Below, piece by piece: positions 25,035 through 33,511 of a DNA stretch of 64,000 nt. Origin of the DNA: Nonomuraea ceibae. Lineage in GTDB: Bacteria; Actinomycetota; Actinomycetes; Streptosporangiales; Streptosporangiaceae. The stretch's first letter is position 1; every line of letters begins with the position of its first letter. The notes beneath the pieces were generated by a model, which saw nothing but the letters and a program-made list of their open reading frames with translations, had not been told where the DNA came from and did not search any database. Where the stretch lies: NCBI RefSeq assembly GCF_019396325.1, contig NZ_JAHKRO010000001.1, positions 186,001 to 250,000 of the forward strand, read 5' to 3'. Made by a program: the position numbers and the translations under genes.

Positions 25035-25637
25035 TCAGTCCGGGAGGTCGTCAGCGGTGGCGACCACGACGCCGAACAGGTCGGCGATGGTGGTCAGGCT
25101 GCCGGCCTGGAGCGTCTCGGCAGGCACGACCTCGCCCGAGGGCGCCGTCAGAGGCCGCGTGGCGGTGGTGTCGGCGACGACGGCAGGCCGGAAGCCCAGG
25201 TTGAACGCGCCCTGGGCGGTGAAGGTGACGCACATGTGGGTCATGAACCCGGCCAGGATCAGATCCGGCCCCGCCTGCGCCTGGCGGAGCACGTCCTCGA
25301 GCCGGGTCTGGTGGAAGGCGTTGGGGAAGCCCTTCACGACGACCTCCTCGCCGTCGATCGGGGCCACCTCGTCGCAGATCGCCCCGATCCAGGCGCGGAT
25401 GTCGTACGGGGAGCCCTCGCCGCCGTCGTTGACCACGTGGATCACCCGGGTGCCGGCGGCGCGGGCCCGCTCCAGCAGCCGGGCCCCGGCGGCCAGCGCC
25501 CGATCGGCGCCGGGCAGCGCCATGACCCCGGAGCGGTACGTGTTCTGGTAGTCGATCAGGATCAGCGTGGACTCGGCGAGCCTCGGCGGCCGGTTGTCCA
25601 GGCCGATGACCTCGCGCAGGGTGGTAGAAGCATGCAT
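25035..25637 (-). CDS. Isochorismatase-family cysteine hydrolase
   Basis: 200 residues with the triad arrangement of the family: Asp in LILIDYQNTY (about 29), Lys in VVVKGFPNAF (about 100) and Cys in GFMTHMCVT (about 135). Members hydrolyse isochorismate, nicotinamide or other amides; the substrate here is unknown. ATG 25637 has GGAAA upstream. A GlxA-type regulator precedes it on the same strand with 67 bp between, and probably controls it. Confidence 0.88.
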   Translation of the reverse strand: MHASTTLREVIGLDNRPPRLAESTLILIDYQNTYRSGVMALPGADRALAAGARLLERARAAGTRVIHVVNDGGEGSPYDIRAWIGAICDEVAPIDGEEVVVKGFPNAFHQTRLEDVLRQAQAGPDLILAGFMTHMCVTFTAQGAFNLGFRPAVVADTTATRPLTAPSGEVVPAETLQAGSLTTIADLFGVVVATADDLPD

Positions 25638-25704
25638 TACTGATTTCCTTTCCATGAAATATGCGAACCCCGCCTGGCCGTACGGGCTCAGAAGGGTGAT
25701 GGGG

Positions 25705-26700
25705 TCAGGCGGCGGTGCGGAAGCGCCGGCGGTAGGCCGCCGGGGTGGTGCCGAGCTGCCGGCGCAGGGCGCGGTGCAGGGTCTGCGCCGAGCGCAGCCC
25801 GCAGGCCGCCGCGACCTGGTCGAGGGACTGGTCGGTGGTCTCCAGCAGGCGGCGGGCCTCCTCCACCCGCGCCGCCTCGACATAGGCCGCCGCGGTGGTG
25901 CCGGTCTCCTGCCGGAACACGCGGGCGAAGTGCCGTTCGCTCAGCCGCATCCGCTCCGCGAGCGCGCCTGCCGACAGGTCCTCGGCCAGGTGTTCGGCGA
26001 TCCACAGCCGCAGCTCGTCGATGTCCCGCCGCGCGGTGGGCGCCTGCCGCATCGGCACGCTGAACTGGCTCTGCCCGCCCTGCCGCTTGCGGTACACCAC
26101 CAGTTGCCGGGCGACCTCCAGCGCCAGAGCCTCGCCGTGATCCTCGGCCACCAGCGCCAGCGCCAGGTCCATGCACGCGCTGATCCCGGCGCCCGTCCAC
26201 ACGGAGTCGCTGGACCTGACGAAGATCGGATCGGGGTCCACCGTCACGGCCGGGTGATCGGCCGCCAGCCGGGCCGCCGTGGACCAGTGCGTGGTGGCGG
26301 TCAGGCCGTCCAGCAGCCCGGCCGCCGCCAGGATGTGCGCGCCCACGCACACCGAGGCCACCCGCCGGGCGTGCGGGGCGGTGCTCCGCACCCAGGCCAC
26401 CACCTCGGGGTCGATCCGGGGGATCGGCCCCTCGTCGGACAGCTCGACCGCGCCGGGCACTACCAGCGTGTCCACCTCCCAGCCGACCTCGGCGAACGTG
26501 AGGTCGGTGTCCAGCCGCACCCCGGCGGAGGTCGTCACCGTGCCGTCCTGGGGGCCGGCCAGCCGCACCCGGTACGCCGCCCGGCCCGGCGCCTGGCGGT
26601 TGGCCAGCGCGAAGACCTCGGCGGGACCCGTGACGTCCAGCAGGTCCACGTCGGGGAACACGGCGATGACCACACGGTGCAGATCGGACATACGTCTCAT
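25705..26700 (-). CDS. GlxA-family AraC regulator with DJ-1/PfpI domain
   Basis: 331 residues from ATG 26700 (an in-frame ATG at 26691 and an upstream extension are also possible). N-terminal DJ-1/PfpI-like domain (about 8-180) with the nucleophile-elbow stretch SVCVGAHILAAAG, then two AraC-type helix-turn-helices at about 240-325 (LSAGALAERMRLSERHFARV and DQVAAACGLRSAQTLHRAL). This fusion defines GlxA-like activators. It probably regulates the isochorismatase gene downstream. Confidence 0.88.
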   Translation of the reverse strand: MRRMSDLHRVVIAVFPDVDLLDVTGPAEVFALANRQAPGRAAYRVRLAGPQDGTVTTSAGVRLDTDLTFAEVGWEVDTLVVPGAVELSDEGPIPRIDPEVVAWVRSTAPHARRVASVCVGAHILAAAGLLDGLTATTHWSTAARLAADHPAVTVDPDPIFVRSSDSVWTGAGISACMDLALALVAEDHGEALALEVARQLVVYRKRQGGQSQFSVPMRQAPTARRDIDELRLWIAEHLAEDLSAGALAERMRLSERHFARVFRQETGTTAAAYVEAARVEEARRLLETTDQSLDQVAAACGLRSAQTLHRALRRQLGTTPAAYRRRFRTAA

Positions 26701-26763
26701 TGTTGCCGTGGCTTCCGGTGGCGGCAATGACGAGTCACTGTCAGATCCGGCCATGCGTTCCGC

Positions 26764-27516
26764 TCAGCCGTCCCGCCGGGCCATCGCGGTGATCCCGTCG
26801 AGCAGGGCGCGCAGGCCGAGGTCGAACGCGTTCGCCGCCGCCCTGGCCGCGTTGCGGTCGAAGCCGCCGTCCCGCCAGGCCTGGGTGATCGCCGGATAGC
26901 GCGCCTGGTCGAAGAGGGTCTCCCAGAACACCTGGCGGGCGGCCCACCAGTCTTCGGCGGACTGGCCGCTGACCCGTTCGGCATGGGTGTGCTCGGCCAG
27001 CGTGGCGGCCGCGGCGTCGACGAAGGTGACGATGGAGTCGGTGGCTGCGGCGCTCTCGGCGGCTGTCAGCCCGGTCCCGGCCAGGGCGGCCAGCAGGAAC
27101 TCGCTCCTGGCGAGCAGCCCGGGGCCGAGCGGCGGCCGTACGGTCGAGACCATGCGCAGCCACGGGTGGCGTCCGTGCAGGGCGACGGTCCGGGCGGCGT
27201 AGTGCTCGATCCGGTCACGCCATGAGCCCGATCGGGTGAGGTCGAGCTCCTGCCAGGCGGCGTCCACCATCAGGTCGACCAGCTCGGCCTTCCCGGGCAC
27301 GTGGGTGTAGAGCGTCATCGTGCCGACGCCGAGCGACGCGGCGAGCCGGTCCATGGTCATGGCGGCGAGCCCGTCGCGGTCCGCCAGCTCCAGGCCCGCG
27401 GCGACGATCTTGTCCAGGGAGACCTTGGGCGGCCGGCCGCGGCCCGATCGCGCCTGCGGGGCACGCCAGAGCAGGCGCAGGGACTCCCGGGGATCTCCGC
27501 CGCCGCTGCGTTCCAT
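26764..27516 (-). CDS. TetR-family regulator (TetR_C domain)
   Basis: 250 residues. The HTH is preceded by the GRGRPPKVSLDKIVAAG opening typical of the tetracycline-repressor-like branch; recognition region about 53-72 (MDRLAASLGVGTMTLYTHVP). The large C-terminal domain is of TetR_C type. ATG 27516 has GGGAGG at 4-base spacing. It is divergent from the NmrA gene, with two CCGTA-N5-TACG dyads between them. Confidence 0.88.
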   Translation of the reverse strand: MERSGGGDPRESLRLLWRAPQARSGRGRPPKVSLDKIVAAGLELADRDGLAAMTMDRLAASLGVGTMTLYTHVPGKAELVDLMVDAAWQELDLTRSGSWRDRIEHYAARTVALHGRHPWLRMVSTVRPPLGPGLLARSEFLLAALAGTGLTAAESAAATDSIVTFVDAAAATLAEHTHAERVSGQSAEDWWAARQVFWETLFDQARYPAITQAWRDGGFDRNAARAAANAFDLGLRALLDGITAMARRDG

Positions 27517-27525
27517 CAAGCCTCC

Positions 27526-27579
27526 CTATTTTCCGTAGATGGTACGTTATTGTTTAACCGTAGGACATACGGAAAATAG
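27526..27579. promoter_or_regulatory. Tandem CCGTA-N5-TACGG operators within a larger inverted repeat
   Basis: Outer 12-bp arms CTATTTTCCGTA (27526-27537) and TACGGAAAATAG (27568-27579) are perfect complements. Each belongs to a smaller dyad: CCGTA-N5-TACGT (27533-27547) and CCGTA-N5-TACGG (27558-27572), centred 25 bp apart. They probably bind the TetR-type protein and control both divergent genes. Confidence 0.65.
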
Positions 27580-27589
27580 AGGAGTGCAT

Positions 27590-28447
27590 GTGCGCGTGCT
27601 GGTGACCGGGGCGACCGGGAACGTGGGGCGGCAAGTGACAGCGGGCCTGATCCAGGCCGGGGTCGAGGTACGGGCCCTGACCAGGGACCCGGCGCGGGCC
27701 GAGCTGCCCGGAGCCGAGGTGGTGCAGGGAGATCTCACCAAGCCGGAGACCGTGCCGTTCGACGGCGTGGAGCGGATGTTCCTCTTCCCCGAGCCGTCGA
27801 CGGCGAAGGAGATCGTCGAACGCGCCGAGCGGGCGGGCGTACGGCGGATCGTCGTGCTCTCGTCGGGCGCGGTGACCGGCGGCTTCGACACGACCTTCCA
27901 TCCGCTGGTCGAGCAGGCCGTCCAGGACTCCGGCCTGGAATGGACCCACCTGCGGCCGGGGGAGTTCGCGGCCAACAAGCTCGCGCTGTGGGGGCCGTCG
28001 ATCCGGGCCGAGCGGCTCGTGCGGGACGCCAACCCGGACGCCGCCTGGTTCCCCGTGCACGAGCGGGACGTCGCCGACGTGGCGCTGAAAGCCCTGCTGG
28101 AGGAGGGGCACCACGGCAAGGCGTACGACATCAACGGCCCCGAGCTGATCAGCCTGCGCGACCAGGTCAGGGCCATTGCCGACGCGCTCGGCGAAGAGGT
28201 CGGGTTCGAGGAGGTCAGCCCGGAGGAGGCGCGCGAGATCTACCTGCGGATGGGCGGGTTCGCCGCCGAGGCCGCGGACTTCCTGCTGGGGTTCACCGAC
28301 TACGACGGCAATCCGGCCGACCCGGCGGACAGCCAGGACTTCGACCCGAGCGCCCTGGGCCCGCTGCCCACCGCGCAGGCCGTGACGGGCAAGCCGCCGC
28401 GGACGTTCGCGCAGTGGGCGCGGGACCGGGTCGAGGACTTCCGCTAG
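27590..28447 (+). CDS. NmrA-like NAD(P)-binding oxidoreductase
   Basis: 285 residues, Rossmann motif VTGATGNVGRQV at the N-terminus (about 5-16), with no YxxxK pair: an NmrA/HSCARG-type atypical SDR, often a redox sensor or quinone reductase. GTG 27590 is preferred over GTG 27584 because AGGAG ends five bases before it. Expression is probably controlled by the divergent TetR. Confidence 0.88.
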   Translation: MRVLVTGATGNVGRQVTAGLIQAGVEVRALTRDPARAELPGAEVVQGDLTKPETVPFDGVERMFLFPEPSTAKEIVERAERAGVRRIVVLSSGAVTGGFDTTFHPLVEQAVQDSGLEWTHLRPGEFAANKLALWGPSIRAERLVRDANPDAAWFPVHERDVADVALKALLEEGHHGKAYDINGPELISLRDQVRAIADALGEEVGFEEVSPEEAREIYLRMGGFAAEAADFLLGFTDYDGNPADPADSQDFDPSALGPLPTAQAVTGKPPRTFAQWARDRVEDFR

Positions 28448-28504
28448 GAGGACTCCGGAGCTCGGGACGGGGTAACGGCGTGGTCGGCGCGCATCAGGTC
28501 CGGC

Positions 28505-29728
28505 TCACCAGGTGACCGGGAGCTCGTGAAGGCCGTACACGACGGCGTCGGACTTGAACGGCAGATCCTCGGCCCGGACGGCGAGCCGCAGGGCGGGGAT
28601 ACGGCGGAACAGCGTGTCGAAGACGATCTCCAGCTCCAGCCGGGCCAGGTTCTGGCCGAGGCACTGGTGGGGCCCGAAGCCGAAGGCGAGGTGGTGGCGC
28701 GCCCCGCGCTCGATGTCCAGCCTGTCCGGGTCCTCGAACACCGCCGGGTCCCAGTTCGCCGACAGCGTCGAGACGACGACGCCCTCGCCGGCCCTGATCG
28801 TCACCCCGCCGATCTCCACGTCCTCGGTGCTCACCCGGGAGGTGACCCCGTCGGCGATGGTGAAGTAGCGCAGCAGTTCCTCCACGGCCAGGGGCGTCCG
28901 GCCCGGGTCGGCCTGGATCAGGGCCAGTTGCTCCGGATGGCCGAGCAGCCCGAACACCCCGAGCGAGATCATGTTCGCCGTGGTCTCGTGCCCGGCGGTC
29001 AGCAGCAGGAAGGCCAGGCTCACCAGGCCCGGATGGTCGACCTCGCCGTCCTGGCGCTGCCGGGCGATCTGCCGGCTGAACAGGTCGTCGCCGGGCTCCG
29101 ACTCCTTGCGGGTGATCAGGTCGTCGATGTAGGCGCGCAGCTCGCCGAAGGCCCGCGCGCGGTCTTCGAGCGAGGTACGGCTCACCATCATGCCGGTGCG
29201 GCTCTGGAAGAAGTCATGATCGGTGTACGGGACGCCGAGCAGTTCGCAGATCACCAGGGAGGGCACCGGCAGCGACAGCGCGTGGACGAGGTCGACCGGC
29301 CGCCGGCCGGCGGCGAGCATGGCGTCCACGAAGTGGTCGACGATGGCCTGGATCCTCGGGCGCAGCGCGGTCAGCCGCCGCAGGGTGAACTCGCCGATCA
29401 CCGGGCGGCGGACCGCTGAGTGTTCGGCGCCGTCCAGGCCGAGCATCAACGGCGGCTGGCTGCGGAGCTGCCGCAGGGTCGTCTCGTCCAGCGTGAAGAG
29501 CGGGAAGCCCGCCTTGCGCTTGTCGGAGGAGAAACGGGGGTCGGCGAGGACGGCACGGCCGGCCTCGTACCCGGCCACCCACCACGCCTCGCCGCCACTG
29601 GCCAACGTGATCCTGCTGATCGGCGCCTGTTCGCGCAGCCGTTCGTAGGCGGGGGGCGGGGCGAACGGGCAGCCACGTTCGACCGGCAGCCTGAAGCCGG
29701 CGAGTTCGTCGGCAGCGCTCTTCGTCAT
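28505..29728 (-). CDS. Cytochrome P450 (CYP105-like)
   Basis: 407 residues. I-helix AGHETT (245-250), K-helix Glu284-x-x-Arg287, heme loop FGFGPHQCLGQ with Cys356. The EELLRYFTIADG segment is characteristic of CYP105-like actinobacterial P450s. Soluble; needs ferredoxin and reductase encoded elsewhere. GGAGG precedes ATG 29728, and the gene starts 23 bp after the sigma-factor stop, so it lies in the sigma-factor operon. Confidence 0.93.
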   Translation of the reverse strand: MTKSAADELAGFRLPVERGCPFAPPPAYERLREQAPISRITLASGGEAWWVAGYEAGRAVLADPRFSSDKRKAGFPLFTLDETTLRQLRSQPPLMLGLDGAEHSAVRRPVIGEFTLRRLTALRPRIQAIVDHFVDAMLAAGRRPVDLVHALSLPVPSLVICELLGVPYTDHDFFQSRTGMMVSRTSLEDRARAFGELRAYIDDLITRKESEPGDDLFSRQIARQRQDGEVDHPGLVSLAFLLLTAGHETTANMISLGVFGLLGHPEQLALIQADPGRTPLAVEELLRYFTIADGVTSRVSTEDVEIGGVTIRAGEGVVVSTLSANWDPAVFEDPDRLDIERGARHHLAFGFGPHQCLGQNLARLELEIVFDTLFRRIPALRLAVRAEDLPFKSDAVVYGLHELPVTW

Positions 29729-29751
29729 GAAGGACCTCCAGGGTTCGGTGT

Positions 29752-30657
29752 TCACCGCAGGGTGAGCGGGGTCTCGGACGCGATGCGGGTCAGCTTGTGC
29801 GGGTTGCGGACGTAGTAGAGGCCGGTGATGCGGGCGTCCTCGACCCGGACCGCGACGACGCCGTCGATCTCGCCGTCCACGCGGAGGAGGAGGGCCGGGT
29901 TGCCGTTGACCTCGGTGGGCTCGCTGGTGAGCGCGATCCCGGTCCTGCCGAGGCCCTCGACGATCAGGCGGGCCACCTTGCCGGCGCCCCGGACCGGGTG
30001 AGGCGCGGCCTGCTTGACGCCGCCGCCGTCGCTCACCAGGACGACCTCGGGGGCGAGCACGTCGAGCAGCCCTTGCAGGTCCCTGGTCTCGAGCGCGCGC
30101 CGGAACGACTCCACCGCCGCCCTGACCTGGGCCGGGTGGACCACCTCGCGGGGCCGCCGCGCGTCGACGTGCCTGCGGGCCCGGTGCGCGATCTGCCGTA
30201 CGGTCGCCGGGGTCTTGCCGACGGCCGCCGCGATCTCGTCGTAGCCGATGTCGAAGACCTCGCGCAGCACGAAGACGGCCCGCTCGGTCGGCGACAGCGT
30301 CTCCAGGACGAGCATGAGCGCCATCGACACGCTCTCGGCCAGTTCCACGTCCTCGGCCACGTCCGGCGCGGTCAGCAGCGGCTCGGGCAGCCACGGGCCC
30401 ACGTACGCCTCCTTGCGGCGCTTGACCGCCCGCAGCCGGTCGAGCGCCCGCCGGGTGACGACCCGCACCAGATACGAGCGCTCGTCGCGCACCTGCGCCA
30501 GGTCGACCCTGACCCACCGCAGCCAGGTCTCCTGGAGGGCGTCCTCGGCGTCGGCCGCCGAGCCGAGCATCTCGTACGCGACCGTGAACAGCAGGTTGCG
30601 GTGGGCGAGGAACGCCTCGGTCGCCCGGTCCGTCCTCGGGTCGCTGTGCTCGTCCAT
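29752..30657 (-). CDS. ECF41-type sigma factor with SnoaL-like C-terminal domain
   Basis: 301 residues. Sigma region 2 (about 15-80), WLPEPL linker (89-94), sigma region 4 (about 115-165; GYDEIAAAVGKTPATVRQI), then a SnoaL-like domain (about 175-295) carrying DGGG (210-213) and NPHKL (285-289). These are the marks of group ECF41, whose C-terminal domain tunes sigma activity instead of a separate anti-sigma factor. ATG 30657 has GGGAG at six bases. P450 gene follows; FAD oxidoreductase is divergent. Confidence 0.9.
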   Translation of the reverse strand: MDEHSDPRTDRATEAFLAHRNLLFTVAYEMLGSAADAEDALQETWLRWVRVDLAQVRDERSYLVRVVTRRALDRLRAVKRRKEAYVGPWLPEPLLTAPDVAEDVELAESVSMALMLVLETLSPTERAVFVLREVFDIGYDEIAAAVGKTPATVRQIAHRARRHVDARRPREVVHPAQVRAAVESFRRALETRDLQGLLDVLAPEVVLVSDGGGVKQAAPHPVRGAGKVARLIVEGLGRTGIALTSEPTEVNGNPALLLRVDGEIDGVVAVRVEDARITGLYYVRNPHKLTRIASETPLTLR

Positions 30658-30702
30658 CTCCGGCTCCCGCCTGTCCGCCCGCAACTCCTGCTTCACGCAC
30701 AA

Positions 30703-30729
30703 GGCGCCGGCGCCCGCCGTTGTGTGACA
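30703..30729 (-). promoter_or_regulatory. ECF41-like promoter for the sigma-factor gene
   Basis: On the minus strand, TGTCACA (30729-30723), 16 bases, then CGCC (30706-30703). The known ECF41 promoter is TGTCACA-N16-CGTC (from memory), so this differs by one base. It implies autoregulation. Confidence 0.6.
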
Positions 30730-30763
30730 CCCGGGGCCGGTGGCGCAGGTCACAGGAGCGCGC

Positions 30764-30790
30764 TGTCACAAAGTCCCCGACGGCGGCGCC
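30764..30790 (+). promoter_or_regulatory. ECF41-like promoter for the FAD oxidoreductase gene
   Basis: TGTCACA (30764-30770), 16 bases, CGCC (30787-30790), about 40 bases before ATG 30830. Same motif and spacing as the oppositely oriented copy serving the sigma gene. Confidence 0.6.
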
Positions 30791-30829
30791 GCATGGTCGT
30801 CAGGACGCCGCATCCACAGGAGCATCCAC

Positions 30830-32020
30830 ATGAAGCACCGCATCGTCGTCCTCGGCGCCGGCTACGCCGGGGCCTACGTGGCCGGGAACCTGGCCCGCCG
30901 GCTGTCCCCGAAGGACACCCGGATCACCGTGGTCAACGCCGTGCCGGAGTTCGTCCAGCGCATGCGGCTGCACCAGCTCGCGGCCGGCCGGGCCGTCGAA
31001 GCCCCGAAGCTGGCCGACGTCTTCTCCGGCACCGCGATACGCCTGCGCCTGGCCCGGGTCACCGCCGTCGACGCCGAGCGCCGCGTCGTCGCCCTCGCCG
31101 GCGGCGACGAGCTCGGCTACGACACCCTGGTGTACGCGCTCGGCAGCCAGGGGAACGTCGAAGCCGTCCCCGGCGTGGCCGAGCACGCCTACGACGTCGC
31201 CGCCCGGCCTTCGGCGCTGCGCCTGCGCGAACGCCTGGACAGCCTGGATCGTCGGGGCGAGGGCGGCCGCGTGGTGGTCATCGGCGACGGGCTGACCGGC
31301 ATCGAGACCGCCACCGAGCTCGCCGAAGCCCGGCCCGGCCTGTCGGTGACGCTCGTCGCCCGCGGCGAGCTGGGCGCCCGGCTCTCCGGCGGGGCCCGCC
31401 GCCACCTGCGCCAGGCGTGCGCCCGGCTGGGCATCACCGTCCTGGAGCACACCGCCGTCGAAGCCGTCGAGGCGACGCGGGTGCGGTGCGCCGACGGTAC
31501 CGCGCCGGCGTCCGACGTGACCGTGTGGACGGCCGGGTTCGCCGTCAGCCCTCTCGCTGCCGCCGCCGGGCTGGAGGTCGCCGGAAACGGTCAGATCATC
31601 GTCGATCGGACCATGCGCTCGGTCTCACACCCGGACGTCTACGCCGTCGGCGACAGTGCCCACGCCATCGCCGACAACGGCCGGCCGCTGCCCATGTCCT
31701 GCGCCTCGGCCGGCTTCACCGGCAGGCAGGCCATCGAGGCGATCGTGGCCCGCCTGACCGGCCGCCCGGTCGCGCGCACCAAACTGGTCTACTCCTACAA
31801 CCACATCAGCCTCGGGCGACGGGACGGCATCCTGCAGCTGGTCGACGACGAGGGCCGCGCGAAGCCGACGTACACGGGCGGGCGGAAGGCCCTGCGCGTC
31901 AAGGCGGGCATCCTCAGGATGTCGCTGTGGGCCACCTCCCACCCCACCTACGGCATCCCCAAGCGCAAGCACCGCCTGGCCGCCGTACCCGGCACGATCC
32001 CGGCGAAGGCGCTCGCCTGA
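30830..32020 (+). CDS. FAD-dependent NAD(P)H oxidoreductase (NDH-2/AIF-like)
   Basis: 396 residues. FAD motif VVLGAGYAGAY (6-16), NAD motif VVIGDGLTGIE (about 145-155) and the late FAD motif VYAVGDSA (about 270). It resembles type II NADH dehydrogenases and related reductases but lacks a long C-terminal membrane helix. CAGGAG lies 8 bases before the ATG. Oxidoreductases are classic ECF41 partners, and an ECF41-like promoter precedes it. Confidence 0.88.
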   Translation: MKHRIVVLGAGYAGAYVAGNLARRLSPKDTRITVVNAVPEFVQRMRLHQLAAGRAVEAPKLADVFSGTAIRLRLARVTAVDAERRVVALAGGDELGYDTLVYALGSQGNVEAVPGVAEHAYDVAARPSALRLRERLDSLDRRGEGGRVVVIGDGLTGIETATELAEARPGLSVTLVARGELGARLSGGARRHLRQACARLGITVLEHTAVEAVEATRVRCADGTAPASDVTVWTAGFAVSPLAAAAGLEVAGNGQIIVDRTMRSVSHPDVYAVGDSAHAIADNGRPLPMSCASAGFTGRQAIEAIVARLTGRPVARTKLVYSYNHISLGRRDGILQLVDDEGRAKPTYTGGRKALRVKAGILRMSLWATSHPTYGIPKRKHRLAAVPGTIPAKALA

Positions 32021-32024
32021 CCGC

Positions 32025-32049
32025 CCCACCAGCCGTCGCCCGTGGTGGG
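32025..32049. terminator. Hairpin between convergent FAD and ArsR genes
   Basis: CCCACCA / TGGTGGG, 7-bp stem with an 11-base loop, directly after one stop and touching the other; no U tract. Probable bidirectional terminator. Confidence 0.4.
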
Positions 32050-32051
32050 CG

Positions 32052-32408
32052 TCAGTCGTGGCGGGGAATGCCGGAGACCTCGTGGTCGGCGTGGAAGAGC
32101 GCCTCGCCGATCAGGGCGCGGACGTGCGCGTCGCGGGCCCGGTACAGCACGCGGCGGCCGTCACGCCGGGTCTGCACGAGCCCGGCGAGGCGGAGCTTGG
32201 CCAGGTGCTGCGAGACCGAGGGCCGGGCCACGCCGATCGAGGCGGCCAGCGAGCCGACGTCGAACTCGCCGGTCGACAGCAGCCACATCAGCCGGAGCCG
32301 GGTGGCGTCGCTGAGCATGCGGAACGCCTCCACCGCGGCCTCCACTTGCGCGCCCGTGGGTTGTTCCTGCGCAGGGGTCGCACCTGATTCGTTGTCGCGT
32401 GCGTACAT
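32052..32408 (-). CDS. ArsR/SmtB-family zinc sensor, CzrA-like
   Basis: 118 residues with a winged HTH (recognition helix about 62-76, VARPSVSQHLAKLR). The last helix has Asp93, His95, His106 and His109, spacing D-x-H-x10-H-x2-H, identical to the alpha-5 zinc site of S. aureus CzrA. It should release DNA on binding Zn or Co. It is divergent from a CDF exporter, the usual CzrA partner. ATG 32408 follows an AT-rich -10-like stretch, so the message may be leaderless. Confidence 0.88.
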   Translation of the reverse strand: MYARDNESGATPAQEQPTGAQVEAAVEAFRMLSDATRLRLMWLLSTGEFDVGSLAASIGVARPSVSQHLAKLRLAGLVQTRRDGRRVLYRARDAHVRALIGEALFHADHEVSGIPRHD

Positions 32409-32421
32409 GACTACATATAAT
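32392..32421 (+). promoter_or_regulatory. Sigma-A-type promoter of the CDF gene
   Basis: TTGTCG (32392-32397), 18 bases, TATAAT (32416-32421), within an AT-rich patch that also covers the start of the divergent ArsR gene. Binding of the sensor here would block both genes. Confidence 0.55.
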
Positions 32422-32457
32422 CCGCCGAAACGGGTCGCAGGCAAGTGAGGCACGCGA

Positions 32458-33504
32458 ATGGCGCATCCAACGTCCCCCCAGCACGGTCACGGTCACGGGC
32501 ACGGTCATGGGCATCAGCGCGGGTTCAGGAGGCTGGTGGCGAAGGCCCGTCACCTGGTCACCCCGCACAGCCACGACAGTGCGGACAAGACGGACACCGC
32601 GCTGGAGTCCAGCAACCGGGGCATGCGCGTCCTCGGCATCTCGTTCGCCGCGTTGATCGCCACCGCGCTCGTCCAGGCGGTGATCGTGTCGCTGTCCGGG
32701 TCGGTGGCGCTGCTGGGCGACACGCTGCACAACTTCGCCGACGCGCTGACCGCGGTGCCGCTGGCGATCGCCTTCTCCCTGGGCCGCCGGGCGGCCACCC
32801 GCCGCTTCACCTACGGCTACGGCAGGGCGGAGGACCTGGCCGGGGTCGTCATCGTGCTGCTGATCGGAGCCTCAGCGGCGCTGGCCGGATACGAGGCCGT
32901 CAAGCGGCTGATCGACCCGGCGGACATGCGGGCGCTGGGCCTGGTGGCCGCCGCCGGCGTGGTCGGGTTCCTGGGCAACGAGTGGGTCGCCCGCTACCGG
33001 ATCAGGGTGGGCCGGGAGATCGGCTCGGCGGCGCTGGTGGCCGACGGCCTGCACGCCCGCACCGACGGCTTCACCTCGCTGGCCGTGCTGCTGGGGGCGG
33101 GCGGGGCGGCGCTCGGGTTCCCGCTGGCCGACCCGATCGTGGGCCTGCTGATCACCGTGGCGATCTGCTTCGTGCTGCGCGACGCCGCCCGCGAGATCTA
33201 CCACCGGCTGATGGACGCGGTCGACCCGGAGTTGATCAGCCGGGCGGAGGACATCCTGGCGGCGGTCCCCGGCGTGGAGCGCGTCGGGGCGGTGCGGCTG
33301 CGCTGGGTCGGTCACGCGCTGCGGGCCGAGGTCGAGATCGGGGTACGTCATGACGCCTCGCTCATCGAGGCGCACGGCGTCGCCGTGGAGGCCGAGCACC
33401 GGCTGATCCACGAACTGCCGAGGCTGCGCGCGGCGACGGTCCACGCCGATCCGGACGGCCCGGCCGGGACCGATCACCACGCCGTCCTCCTCGCACACCG
33501 GTAG
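32458..33504 (+). CDS. Cation diffusion facilitator, zinc efflux (CzcD-like)
   Basis: 348 residues. His-rich N-terminus with (HG)4H (about 9-18), six membrane helices, and the two metal-site motifs HNFAD (helix 2) and HARTD (helix 5), both HxxxD as in zinc transporters; then a C-terminal cytoplasmic domain (about 255-348). It exports Zn (possibly Cd or Co) in exchange for protons. TGAGG precedes ATG 32458. Regulated by the divergent CzrA-like sensor. Confidence 0.92.
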   Translation: MAHPTSPQHGHGHGHGHGHQRGFRRLVAKARHLVTPHSHDSADKTDTALESSNRGMRVLGISFAALIATALVQAVIVSLSGSVALLGDTLHNFADALTAVPLAIAFSLGRRAATRRFTYGYGRAEDLAGVVIVLLIGASAALAGYEAVKRLIDPADMRALGLVAAAGVVGFLGNEWVARYRIRVGREIGSAALVADGLHARTDGFTSLAVLLGAGGAALGFPLADPIVGLLITVAICFVLRDAAREIYHRLMDAVDPELISRAEDILAAVPGVERVGAVRLRWVGHALRAEVEIGVRHDASLIEAHGVAVEAEHRLIHELPRLRAATVHADPDGPAGTDHHAVLLAHR

Positions 33505-33511
33505 GAACCCC

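Noticed and set aside
32480..32515. GGTCAC/GGGCAC near-repeats at the start of the CDF gene as a CRISPR or microsatellite
   Set aside because: They encode the alternating His-Gly metal-binding N-terminus, a known CDF feature.
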